DNA of 31,806 bases from Lojkania enalia (taxonomy: Eukaryota > Ascomycota > Dothideomycetes > Pleosporales). The stretch is taken from NCBI GenBank assembly GCA_010094045.1, contig ML986670.1, positions 16,692 through 48,497 of the forward strand, in the 5' to 3' direction. Both the position numbers and the translations under genes were made by a program. Below are positions 10,901 through 20,449 of the stretch, piece after piece; positions within the stretch are counted from its first letter, which is position 1; every line of letters begins with the position of its first letter. The notes under the pieces are model-generated. The model ran no database searches. It was not told the origin of the DNA and saw only the letters and a program-made list of their open reading frames with translations.

Positions 10901-12811
10901 TAGTATGCCGAAATATACGAGTAGGCAAAAAATATTAAATTTAACGAGTATATATCAGCTCTAGCTATAAATAAAACAGGAATATTATTAGTTATAGCCG
11001 GTCTTTCGTTCTATATAATTTAGGAAATATACTCCGGGCGTCTAATATATCGCATTTCTATACTTATAGACTAGTATATTATAACTATTACTTTTAAACC
11101 TAATAATTTTTAGTTTATTATTTACTATAATAATTATTCTATTTCTATATATAAATTAGCTACAGTAAAAAGGATTTTAAAGTATATTTTTATACTACCG
11201 TATCCCGACTTTTACGGGTGTCTTAGTATTATAGAGATTAGCCCTAATTATACAAGCGTTGCTATAGCCTAGTATAGAAAATTACCTCTTATATAGCATT
11301 TTAAAGCTACTCTATACTAGATAGTAAAAACTAGGAAAGCTAGATTAATAGTAAACTTAATTTACGCTCCGGAGTCTTTTCTTTAGCAGTCTAACAGAAG
11401 TTTACTACTTATTCTATACTAGAATATAAATCTTATTAAATAGCAACTTTATAGCAACTAATAAACTAAATATTCCTATTTAAGGCTATACGAAATTAAA
11501 GTAAGCTAGGATAGAAACCTATTACTTACTTTCGATAATACTGGTACGATTAGTATCTAGAACTTTCTATAGTTATTACTCTTATACAAATTGAGGAGCG
11601 AAAACGAATATATTTAGAATATTACGTTTAGCCCCGACAGCCAGCATATCTATAATATACGAGGATTAATATGTAATATATAGGAGCCTAATATACTTAT
11701 CTATCCTAACGAGCAGGAATTCGAGGATAATAGCATCCTTAATAATATAAGCTTGATATTAAGCGAGCTGGCTATTACTTACAGCTAAAGCAGCAAAAGT
11801 ATAGTAATAGTAATATCTACCTACTTATCAGACGCTTATTACTACTACGGAAGAGATAATAGAATAGTTATAATACACGAGGCTATTTATAGAAAAGCTA
11901 TTCGAAAAGTCTATAGCTATTTACTAATAAGCTCTATACTTTAACTCTTCTAGTCTAAATTAGGAAGGTTTATAGTTTTAAGCGATAACTCAGCCTAGGT
12001 TATTACTAAGAGGCTGGAGATAAAAATATAGGATAAGTAGGCCGTCTACCCTATTTTTAATATTCGGCTTATAGAACCGGTATAACAATTCCTTTTCAAT
12101 TCTGATAAAAGGTTTTTACTAGTATCTACATTTTTAATAGATTAAGTATATAACCTCTAAGTAAAGTAGTAAGTATACTCTAGACAGTAGAACGCTAAAA
12201 AGTCTCGATACTAGGCCTTAGATCCGCTAAATTTAAACACGCTTATCCGGGTAGATTCTTAGAAAATCTATATTTATAATTAGTCTATATTAGCTATAAA
12301 ATCTTCTACTAAACTTTTCTCAACTCTAGATAAGGAAGTAAATAAGAAAGCCTAGGTCCATCTTTAGAGTAATAGAGTAGTTATTTAGACTGCTACTATT
12401 AAATTATTTAGTTAGATCCTATATACTACTCTTCCTACTCCCAATATTCGAGGTAATATGTCCTACCTATCCTATTCCAGGATATAACTAGAATGTATTA
12501 ACCTCTCTAAGAATTATAACTCGAGGTTAAGTTTCTTAAAGCTAGATTATAGTATAGAACTTGCGTATCGAGTAAAAAAGTTGATTAGTACTTATAGAGG
12601 AAAAGTTGTGTACGTAGACTATAACTACCACCTATATACTTAAGATACTTATCTGGGTATAGACGGAGTAAAACAGCATTTTTCTTTACCAAGAGATTAG
12701 ATTACTAGTAGTTCTTTTAAACTCGCAGCTATTAACGTAAAAGGGACACTTTTATATCTTTAAAATAGTTATATTACTATAGTTAAAGGTGGGATTAGTT
12801 TTTAGTTATAG
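7930..12811 (+). pseudogene. NLR/STAND protein pseudogene: alpha/beta hydrolase - NACHT - WD40-like propeller
   Basis: This is a decayed fungal NLR (NWD type), a class of cytosolic sensors that includes heterokaryon-incompatibility proteins. Read through stops, the order is as follows. A Ser/Pro-rich N-terminus (about 7930-8100) is followed by a hydrolase-like domain (DLIFxxxLxG at 8133; NRDxF at 8187; lipase box read YLIGR at 8403, normally HSMGG; VTPYxR at about 8497; DPNYISIRN at about 8880). A NACHT domain comes next, with an intact P-loop ATGKTT (9200-9217), HFFSxGxRT (about 9275), Walker B read FNTVNK (about 9503) and KIFLSSRP (9581). A helical region and WD40-like repeats follow (about 10800-12700; FSPDSQ at 11627, HFSLPRD at about 12677). 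Exon 1 is in phase 0 and exon 2 stays in phase 2 at every checked motif from 9011 to 12811, so indels are nearly absent; damage is TAA/TAG from Gln and Trp codons. Start and exact stop are uncertain. It is not functional as read. Confidence 0.88.
8941..8987 (+). other. Intron of the NLR pseudogene (47 bp)
   Basis: It starts GTATTA, carries a branch-like GCTAAC at 8979-8984 and ends TAG at 8987. Removing it moves the frame from phase 0 (hydrolase domain) to phase 2 (NACHT and propeller), exactly as the protein reading requires. The branch-to-AG distance is short, which is the only odd point. Confidence 0.7.
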
Positions 12812-13051
12812 TTTATTAATATACTTTATATATCTACTATAGCAACGCGCATTAGATATTAACGCTAGATAAATGAGTATTAGATTAAACTATATAGATT
12901 GCTAATATACAGCCGCTATAATAATTTAAAATATCTAGATAATAAGAGAAAAGAGACGGACATCAAGTTATATATATATATCTAGGGGTTTAGGTCTATA
13001 GAATACAGCTTAGCTGACTGGTTAAAAAGCTAAACTAACTAGTAGGGTCCG
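12812..13051. other. 3' flank of the NLR pseudogene
   Basis: This short stretch lies between the last recognisable NLR codons and the LTR-like repeat. No gene or repeat is seen in it. It marks the right edge of the host-type block. Confidence 0.4.
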
Positions 13052-13681
13052 TATAACAGCGCAGGTAAGATAATAGGTCCGAATATAGTATAAATCCACT
13101 TAGAGGTATATAGAAGTGCGTAGGGGTTTAGGGACCTAAGAATTCTATTAACACCTATAGGCCTTATACGAAAGGATATAGAAAAACTACTAAGCTACTT
13201 ATAAGAGAGTGTACAACTATATATAGATAGGAAAAAGGGGCGGAGCTGGGGGTAGGATAAGATAAGCGAAAAGCTTTGGGATAAAGTTGTATATAAAGTT
13301 TTTTATGGAACGATTTCTTCGCATTATTATTCTACTGTTACAGACACCCTCGTACTAGAACCTATTAAAGTATAGGACTCTATATAGATAAGTGAGCGGG
13401 ACTAATTACGTAAACAACTTAGCGGCTTAGTTAAGACTAAGCTACTAAACCCGCTCAGTCCCTAAGCAACAACTGGGTAGGAGGAATAGTAAAGGGACTA
13501 AATTGTATTTAATAACCTTATAACTCTAACCTTTATAGCTCTTTATAGTCAGCTTGAATATCCTTCGCACACTCTACTTATGTACTTCTATTATAAACCT
13601 ATAAGAATAATCCCCTTATAGCACGTAATTACTCTTAGTTATTACCCTATCCTACACCCGGCTAATTAGAGGCCGTTACAA
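13052..13681 (-). repeat. LTR-like repeat, probably the LTR of a minus-strand gypsy element
   Basis: The unit runs from TATAACAG to CCGTTACA. Read on the minus strand it starts TGTAACGG and ends CTGTTATA, the ends expected for an LTR with one mutated base. A polypurine tract on the minus strand (13682-13697, AAAAAGGGGGG) lies directly outside the TGTAACGG end, as for a 3' LTR. The first 280 bp (13052-13330) recur inverted at 25693-25971, in front of the second gypsy element. An alternative reading is two abutting LTRs (13052-13342 and 13337-13681) that share TGTTACA. No 5-bp duplication can be shown. Confidence 0.6.
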
Positions 13682-13698
13682 CTACCCCCCTTTTTATA
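13682..13698 (-). other. Polypurine tract candidate
   Basis: On the plus strand this reads ACTACCCCCCTTTTT, so the minus strand carries AAAAAGGGGGGTAGT. It abuts the TGTAACGG end of the LTR-like repeat, the usual plus-strand primer position of gypsy elements. Confidence 0.5.
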
Positions 13699-14350
13699 GG
13701 CTGATAGTCCCTATCTATACTAGTTTAGGAGGGAATTAGGGCTATTATAAATAGGTTCTAGTATAAAGAAATTTCTTTAAGAAGGTATTTATTAGTAAAA
13801 ACTAATATATATAGTTATTTATAAAGATATATTTATATATTAATATAATATTAAGTAAGATTTTTATAGTAAACACGATTAATCTCTATATTTACTAGTA
13901 ACTACTATTATAAAAGTTTATTAATATTACATTTTTATTATATATAGTAATAAGTATTTATTAGTTTTAATATATTACTAGATTACTATTAATTAAGCTT
14001 TCTTAACTAAATAATAACTTTTATTCTATATATAATATAAAGTACTATTAAGTAAGCTATTTTATTATATAAGCTAAAATTTCTTAGTATTTTAAATCTA
14101 CTAACTTTAACTAGTTAAACTATTATTAGAATTATCTAAAAAAATATTCTAAATACTTATATTTAACTTAAGAGAAGTAGATTTATCTATCTAATATATT
14201 TATATATTATATTTATTTCTATTATAATTCTTATATTATTATATATTTAGTTAAACTCTCTTTTATCTATCTATATAATAAACTTTCTTTAAACTCTAGA
14301 GTATTCTAAAAGCTTTAGTAGCTACTTATATTAATCTTTTACTATATTCT
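13699..14350. other. Very AT-rich stretch without recognisable gene
   Basis: From position and the polypurine tract this may be the 3' internal part of a minus-strand gypsy element, followed by the end of the Fot-C element. I could not recognise integrase, chromodomain or a terminal inverted repeat in any frame, so the boundary between the two is not placed. CpA/TpG are very rare. Confidence 0.4.
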
Positions 14351-14807
14351 ATTATTCTATTCTACTATATCTACTTTCTTTTACGCGATTTTTACTTAAT
14401 TAATATTTCTACTTATTTTTTAAGATTAATAATTTAAGAGTTTATAAATACGTTTTAGTATAATATTAATTTAACTCCTTTAATAAGCTATATAAACCCG
14501 CTTTAAATTATTATAAATAATAAGTTAAAAGAGTTTTATATAAATTTTAATTAAGATAAAAATTTGAGTATATTATTTAAAGTGTTTAATACTTATAGTA
14601 TTTATAGTATAGGAAGTTCTAGTAGAGTATATAACTATGTTTTAAGGTATTTAAGTACTATTTATATATTTAAAGAGATTAGACTTAATATTTTAAAGGT
14701 CTTTTAATAGTTATTATATATAAATATATTAAAAAACGCGTTTTTAAAAGCTAGTAGAAAGTCTTTCTTATTAATATAAAAGATGCGCTAGTATATTAAG
14801 TCTTATA
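14351..14807 (-). mobile_element. Pogo/Fot transposon, family C, C-terminal part (left fragment)
   Basis: On the minus strand this reads as the C-terminal half of a pogo-type transposase: an SxSF...RKTFYxLLKT segment directly left of the Fot-A insertion, then a block resembling the family's tFK..GLiPLN region, and a basic Lys/Arg-rich tail near 14350-14450. It continues the reading of 16666-16942 after removal of the Fot-A copy and one TA. It differs in sequence from families A and B. Its left end and inverted repeat are not identified. Confidence 0.65.
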
Positions 14808-14809
14808 TA

Positions 14810-16663
14810 ACGTATAGTATAAGCGAGCTGATTATAATATTAAAACCCTATTAAAATCGTAATAATTATACGTTATAGTATTATACTATAATTAATAACT
14901 GTAGAATTAATTTAGAAAGAAGCTAGAATACAGCTTATACTCTAAACTCTTTAATAAAACGTAATACTAACTATACGTTATATTATATTAATCTATAATA
15001 TCTCTTAAAATATACTTAGTATATAAAGATAAAGAATAGCTCTATAATGTAATTACCGGCCTAATTTAATAAAGCTTAGTAAGATTAAAGAGTAGGTAAT
15101 TGTTTAGTATATACTAGATCTAGATATAAGAGAATTTCCGCTGCAGCTTACTACTATTTAAAATATAGCCAATTTACTACTAGCTACGTACTCTACTAGC
15201 TAGGTTAGAAAGAACTAGGTAGAGAACTTTATTAAATATATACCTAAGCTTAAGGTTAAATTTAATTAAAAATACAACTATTTAAAAGTTAAATATAAGG
15301 ATTCTAAGATTATAGAAGGTTAGTTCTACCTTATATAGAATATAAAGGCTAAGTATAGTATTATTAATAAAGATATATACAACTTTAATAAATTAAGCTT
15401 TATAATAGGCGTAATATCGATAGAAGTAGTAGTTACTAGCTTTAAGAGATAGAATCGACTAAAGTAGCTCTAGCTAGGTAATTACGAGTAGACTATAATT
15501 ATCTAGGGTATTAATACGATAGGATAAATAATACTACTTTTTATTATCTTTATAGATATCTACTACCTCTCTATATAGTATAAAGAAGATAATATTCTAT
15601 AAACCTAAGCTATATAGGTTACTAATAACAGCTAGATAATAAATAATATTAGTATTAAATAGTTAAAACACTTTAACGTATATATAAAAGATTATATTAT
15701 TAGTATATATTAATTACTAATTCTTAACAGCTATAAGAGCTATAACTTACTTAAATTTAGGCAGCTCTATAAGAAAAAAAATATTATTACTCTCTATATA
15801 CCTTTATATTTATTATATCTACTATAGCTACTAAATATAGGTTATTTCTCACCTTTAAAGACTGCGTATAAGCGCTAAGTTAAGCAGCTGATATACGGTT
15901 ATATTAACTATATTATAAAAATCGAGTTTTTATTCTACTTTAAAGTAGCTTTTAATATAGCAATTATAAAGAGTAATATTCTAAATAGCTTTTAAGGTAC
16001 TAGCCTAGTTCTATTTAATTTAGATGTAGTACTATTAAAGCTTAAGATTCGACTATATATACTAATACCTTTTATAGTTAAAGATACCCCTTAGAAGTTA
16101 AAAATACTAAGTAATTCTATTAAATTTAAGTCTTAATCTATATACATTTAATTAAGAGTTTAAAAGTACCTAAATAGTTTATCTACTTTAATAGTAGAAG
16201 CGTTTAAATAGTTTATAAAGGGTGCTGCGTATATAATATATAAAAACGTACTATTATATACTTAGGTTATTAAGCTTTAATCAGCTAATAAGGCTGCTAT
16301 ACAATGTTGATCGTATAAAAAAAGTATATATAGAAGGAAAGTAACCTAATAATTAAAGAAAACGCTTAATTAACTACTTTAAAAGAGTTTAACGCTTATA
16401 CTAATAGAAAGAAGGGTAGAAAGAAGGCGTGTATTAATAGAGGCTAGCTAACTTAAAAGCGCTATAAGTAGTATAGTAAGGCTAGGTATAGCTCGCGGAC
16501 GTATAAAAATAATACTATAGATATAAAAGAATAGACTACTATACTATATAATATAATAGAATATAAGAAAGTATAATACCTTATAAAAAGTAGTCGCGAT
16601 TTTAGTATAGCCTTAGTATTATAATTATCTCGCTTAGGTAATCAGCTCGCTTATACTATACGT
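14810..16663 (+). mobile_element. Pogo/Fot transposon, family A, full-length copy (1,854 bp)
   Basis: This complete element runs from ACGTATAG to CTATACGT and is flanked by TA (14808-14809 and 16664-16665), the target duplication of Tc1/mariner-superfamily elements. It has long terminal inverted repeats with a doubled inner motif AGCGAGCTGATTA. The left repeat lacks one unit (about 17 bp), which accounts for the length difference from the 1,872-bp copy at 29503-31374. It is inserted in the Fot-C transposase. The host frame reads on across the junction once this copy and one TA are removed. Confidence 0.9.
14905..16440 (+). pseudogene. Transposase pseudogene of Fot-A copy at 14810
   Basis: This is a DDE transposase of the pogo/Fot group, read through many stops. 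An N-terminal RKKLEYS segment (about 14920) leads into helix-turn-helix DNA-binding regions (to about 15260). The first catalytic block follows, with the family's NFDETGF read as NFNKLSF at about 15383. Then come the block matching LILDGHxSH (about 15720), the third block ahead of GYFSPLK (about 15840-15860) and a basic C-terminus rich in Lys/Arg (RKKGRKKA-like, about 16410). In the catalytic blocks Asp codons read Asn. The expected start codon is not preserved. The family normally acts in the nucleus by cut-and-paste at TA. It is inactive. Confidence 0.8.
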
Positions 16664-16665
16664 TA

Positions 16666-16942
16666 TATTAAAAGTACTTCTATTTTAAAGGCCTAAAGTA
16701 AACTATATTAAGTAACTAGAAGATATATAATAAATAGGCTAGTATATAGAGGGTAAGAATCTTATTTTTAAGGTAGTAGTCTTTAAAATTCTAGTTAAAG
16801 TAGCTTTAAAGCTATCTAGAATTAGTAGCTAATATACTTCTACCTAATAAATTTTTATATAAGTATTAAAATACTTTAACTATTTAAAACTAAATATATT
16901 ATTTGTCTAACTATTCTTAGATACTAAAAGCTTCTAATTATA
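16666..16942 (-). mobile_element. Pogo/Fot transposon, family C, middle fragment
   Basis: On the minus strand this covers the second and third parts of the DDE core: a NxFKDYYLKNKILTLY block (about 16755-16810) and an LLNIVYFRPLK block (about 16680-16715), normally QPLDVxxFxPLK. The third catalytic Asp reads Asn. It is bounded on the left by the Fot-A insertion and on the right by the Fot-B insertion, both at TA, only 277 bp apart. Confidence 0.75.
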
Positions 16943-16944
16943 TA

Positions 16945-18793
16945 ATATATTCTACTATTAAAGCAGCTAAACTATTAAAGCGGCTACTTTTTCTTAGTAT
17001 TATAAATACTACGTACGAACTATAATAAATCTACAATACAACCTTCTATTAATTTAATAAGAAGGTAGAATTAAGCTTACCTTACAGGCATATAAATTAG
17101 GCCAGTTTAAGAGCGTGCGACGCGCTGCTATAGCTTTTAATATATAATATTAACAACTTTCTACTCAACTTTATAGAATCGCGTTTTACCCTTATATATA
17201 ACTAAATTGCTAGAAGCTTATAGTAACTAAAGAATAAACAATTATATAATATATTGTTAACCTTAATTTATAAGGATTTACGCCCCAGCTATATAAGGTA
17301 GTAGATATAGTAGATAAACTATTAGGCGTATGTAGTAGAATATCTATAAGAAAGAATTAGCCTAAATAATTTATAGCGCGTATAAATAAGTTTAAAATAG
17401 CTTTTAATTAAGTAAAAGATTGTTAAAAAATAAAATAAGAGAATTTAGAGGTTATTAATATATAGTTTAAGTTTATATAGAATATAATTGTAAAATATAG
17501 TATATATAATAATAATATCTACAACTTTAATAAGATAGGCTTTTAGATAGATATTATTAGTACTATAAAGGTTGTTATAGGTTTAAAACATTATATAAGG
17601 CCTACTCTTATATAGCTAGACAATTGTAAGTAGGTTACAATTATCTAGAACATCTATACTACTGCGTATACGACCCTACTATTTATTATCTATAAAGGAC
17701 GCGTCTATATCTTTATATAGTATAAAAAAGTAGGTATACTATATAATTGGAAAATTTTAGTCTCTAAGAACGGCTAGATAAATAACACGTTTAGTCTTAA
17801 GTAGCTAAAGTACTTTAATAAGTATATAAAGATACGTTAGGTAGAATTATATAGGCTATTTATTTTAGACGGCTATAAAAGCCACCTTAACTAGGAATTT
17901 AAAGATTACTACCTTATATAAAAGATCCTAACACTTTATATATCTTCTTATTTATCGTATATACTTCAGCCTCTTAATATAGTTTACTTCTTACTGTTAA
18001 AGCTAAAGTACTTACAGCGTATATAAGACTTAGCGCGCTGATACATCTACTATATTAATAAAAAAGGCTTTCTTCTAGCCTTTAAGAACGCGTTTTTTAA
18101 CGTATTTACGTATAAGAACTATCGAAATACCTTTAAAATAATAGGAATTATTCCTCTAAACGCGTAGGTTGTATTAAATTACTTTAATATATAACTATAT
18201 ACCCTACTAGAACTACTTCTATAAGAAGACTTCTAGTAGTCTAAAACTCTAAATAATATATATAAATTTAGGTTATAATTAATACTTATATAAAAGTCCT
18301 TTATACAATTATTAAAAGAGGTATAAGAAGGATTCTCACAGCTTATAAAAGGTCCTAAGTTAATACTATATTAGAATATGCTTCTTTAAACTCGCAACTC
18401 TAAGATTAAAAGGTAATTAGAAGAAGTAACTAAGTATAAAACGTATAAAAGAAAGTATATTTAGTATAGTAGTATAGTATTATATAGCGAGGGATCTTTA
18501 TATATAGCTGCTGAAGTATCTATAAGCTCTTAGCCGTTTAAGAAGACTCGTAGTACTAATACTTAAGAAAGGGCTTAACCAGCTCAACGCTACTATAGTA
18601 ACTATAGTAAAACTGGATATAACACTCATACGTGCTAAAAGGATAGTAGGGAAAATTCTAAATTAGATAAAAGTATATTATATATAAAATCTCTTATTAG
18701 TATTAAGTAAATTAACTTTTTATATATAGTATTTATTGCGCTAAGAAAAAGTAGCCGCTTTAATAGTTTAGCCGCTTCGATAGTAGAATACGT
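16945..18793 (+). mobile_element. Pogo/Fot transposon, family B, full-length copy (1,849 bp)
   Basis: This complete element runs from ATATATTC (mutated ACGTATTC) to GAATACGT, flanked by TA 16943-16944 and 18794-18795. Its long inverted repeats contain the motif CTATTAAAGCGGCTA twice, followed by CTTTTTCTTAG. It is inserted in Fot-C, whose transposase reading resumes at 18796. It serves as the reference for the deleted copy at 4541-5254 and the interrupted copy at 19040-25692. Confidence 0.9.
17060..18780 (+). pseudogene. Transposase pseudogene of Fot-B copy at 16945
   Basis: This pogo/Fot transposase is read through stops. A pipsqueak-type HTH (YKLGQFKSVRRAA, about 17088-17130) is followed by the CENP-B-like HTH with a GFTPQL block (about 17277). 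The DDE core has NFNKIGF (about 17523), LDGYKSHLNQEFKDYY (about 17867-17915) and a third block, LQPLNIVYF (about 17968-17994). Here the second Asp is kept, while the first and third read Asn. The C-terminus has a coiled, Lys-rich stretch (LEEVTKYKTYKRK, about 18417) and a CCHC knuckle-like segment whose Cys codons read Tyr or Ser (about 18590-18640). The length fits fungal Fot transposases. Stops are mainly TAG/TAA at former Gln and Trp codons. It is inactive. Confidence 0.85.
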
Positions 18794-18795
18794 TA

Positions 18796-19037
18796 GTATA
18801 TCTATCTTCTTATATTAAGTAGAGATATAGATCCGCCTTTTATAGATAATAAAAGGTAGAGTTATATATCCTACTATATAGATACTTTAGATAATAGTAA
18901 CCTACTTTTAATTATCTAACTATATAAGATTAGGCTTTATATATCTTTCTAAACCTATAATAATTTTTATAAATCTAATTATACTTATCTAGAAGTTAGT
19001 TTTATTAAAGTTATATATATTCTTATTATAAATACTA
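18796..19037 (-). mobile_element. Pogo/Fot transposon, family C, first DDE block (right fragment)
   Basis: On the minus strand from 19037 down this reads as the start of the DDE core: a YNFNKTNF block (family NFDETGF, first Asp read Asn), a KIIIGLxRYIKPNLI block and a VTIIQxI...LPFIIYK block. It joins the fragment at 16666-16942 after removal of the Fot-B copy. The N-terminal part of this element would lie to the right of the Fot-B copy that begins at 19040, outside the window. Confidence 0.75.
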
Positions 19038-19039
19038 TA

Positions 19040-19214
19040 ATATATTCTACTATTAAAGCGACTAAACTATTAAAGCGGCTACTTTTTCTTAACGTAATAA
19101 ATACTATACACGAAAAGTTAATTTATTTAATATTAATAAGAGATCCTATATATAATATATATTTATCTAATTTAGAATTTTCTCTACTATCCTTTAAATA
19201 CGTATATACGTTAT
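19040..19214 (-). mobile_element. Pogo/Fot transposon, family B, copy B'' (left fragment with TIR)
   Basis: This is the 3' end of a minus-strand Fot-B element. The inverted repeat begins ATATATTC after TA 19038-19039 and carries the doubled CTATTAAAGCGACTA motif. The sequence then matches the complement of about 18620-18793 up to the gypsy insertion at 19214. It resumes at 25384. Confidence 0.85.
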
Positions 19215-19517
19215 TATTACAGACGCTTACACGCAGTTGGTTAATCGCACTTTAGGTAGTCAACTCTATTACTACGTACTACGTATGAATATTAAGACAT
19301 TACGTGAAGAATAGAGATATTTACATTATATAGGTTTTTATAGGGGCTAGGTCTGTGCTACTGCACGGGCTAGCCGGGTCGGCGAAACCTTCTTCCATCG
19401 TAGTCAAGATAAGTCGGTTATGTTCCAGCTAGCAGCTGATAGTTGTCGCTGGCAGCCGGTTCGGGTATTATAGTAAGGGTAGTGTAGGTGCAGAGGTGTC
19501 GCGGTATTACTGTAATA
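19215..19517 (-). repeat. 3' LTR of gypsy copy B (303 bp)
   Basis: On the plus strand it runs from TATTACAG to CTGTAATA. It differs from the 5' LTR at about three dozen positions and, as I read them, all are transitions. The TG...CA ends expected of LTRs are TA...TA here. Confidence 0.92.
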
Positions 19518-19533
19518 GTACCCCCCTCTTAGT
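19518..19533 (-). other. Polypurine tract of gypsy copy B
   Basis: The plus strand reads GTACCCCCCTCTTAG, so the minus strand carries AAGAGGGGGGTAC directly upstream of the 3' LTR. This is the plus-strand priming site of the element and fixes its orientation. Confidence 0.8.
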
Positions 19534-19629
19534 TATAAGCTCCTACGAGTTAGGTCTTTATGTTGTATTCGGGTTATTTATAATCAAGTAGTAGTTATTA
19601 ATACTAGCATTAGTTAAGGTTATATGCGT

Positions 19630-19935
19630 ATTAGCGCGATCAGTTATTATTATACAGCAGTACTATACTAGAGATTAGGTTAGGTTGCAGGCATATTAGC
19701 GCGACCGGTTATTATCGTATAGTAGTACCGTACTAGGAATCGGGTCGGTTCGGTTTATGTAGCAATACTATACTAGGGATCGGGTCGGTTCGGTTTATAT
19801 AGTAGTACTATACTAGGGATTAGGTTAGGTTAGTTCGTATAGTAGTACTGTGCTAGAGATCAGGTTAGATCGCAGGCATATTAGCGCGACTAGTTGTTAT
19901 CGTATAGTAGTACTATACTAGGGATTGGTAGCAGT
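19630..19935 (-). repeat. Degenerate minisatellite in gypsy-B 3' region
   Basis: About six tandem units built on TAGTAGTACTATACTAGGGAT followed by a GGTTRGGTT-like run. Three of them carry an added ATTAGCGCGA...GTTATTAT segment. Unit lengths vary from about 38 to 65 bp. The array is non-coding, lies between the integrase and the polypurine tract, and is shorter in copy B' (about 3975-4130). Confidence 0.75.
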
Positions 19936-20449
19936 ATCGTTGCTGGCGTTATATTAGTACAGTATTGTTGTAGGCGTCTAGAAACATACTTAGATTAGAC
20001 CCTAGCGCCCAATTGAGAATCCAGACGTAATATCGTATTCGGGTCTTATTTATTCGGGTTTCTAGCGTGGTAATCTTCTACGGCAGTTGTCTCAGCAAAG
20101 TTACTAGCCGGGTACCATTCTAGGTCGTAATAGCTAGTCTACTTAACTAGGTATTCGTGCCGGCGTCTCTGTTGGTTGTAGCAGAGGTCTTCTATTCGCT
20201 CAACGAGGTATTCCGGTTCTCTATTAATCTCGATAGGTTTAGGGTTGTATACTTGTTAACCAGGCAAGTAGTTAGACAACTTAAGTGCTGGCTGTAATAG
20301 CGATATATAGAATATAGGATGTATTTTAGCCGATTCGGGTAGCTTTAGTCTATAAGCGTGCGAGGACACCTTTGCGATAACCTTATAGGGGCCTATATTC
20401 TTCTAGTTAAGCTTTTTCAACGGTCTTCATGTGCGTATATTCTTAGCGT

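Noticed and set aside
13052..13330. 3' end of a non-LTR retrotransposon shared with 25693-25971
   Set aside because: No poly-A tail or RT is attached. The upstream 5 kb is an NLR gene, and the repeat stops before it, so an LTR fits better.
13699..14350. Integrase or chromodomain of a minus-strand gypsy element
   Set aside because: Expected from position but no motif could be read in any frame; left unassigned.
19560..19935. CRISPR-like or centromeric satellite array
   Set aside because: Units are of uneven length without spacers, and the array is part of the gypsy-B internal sequence, present in shorter form in copy B'.
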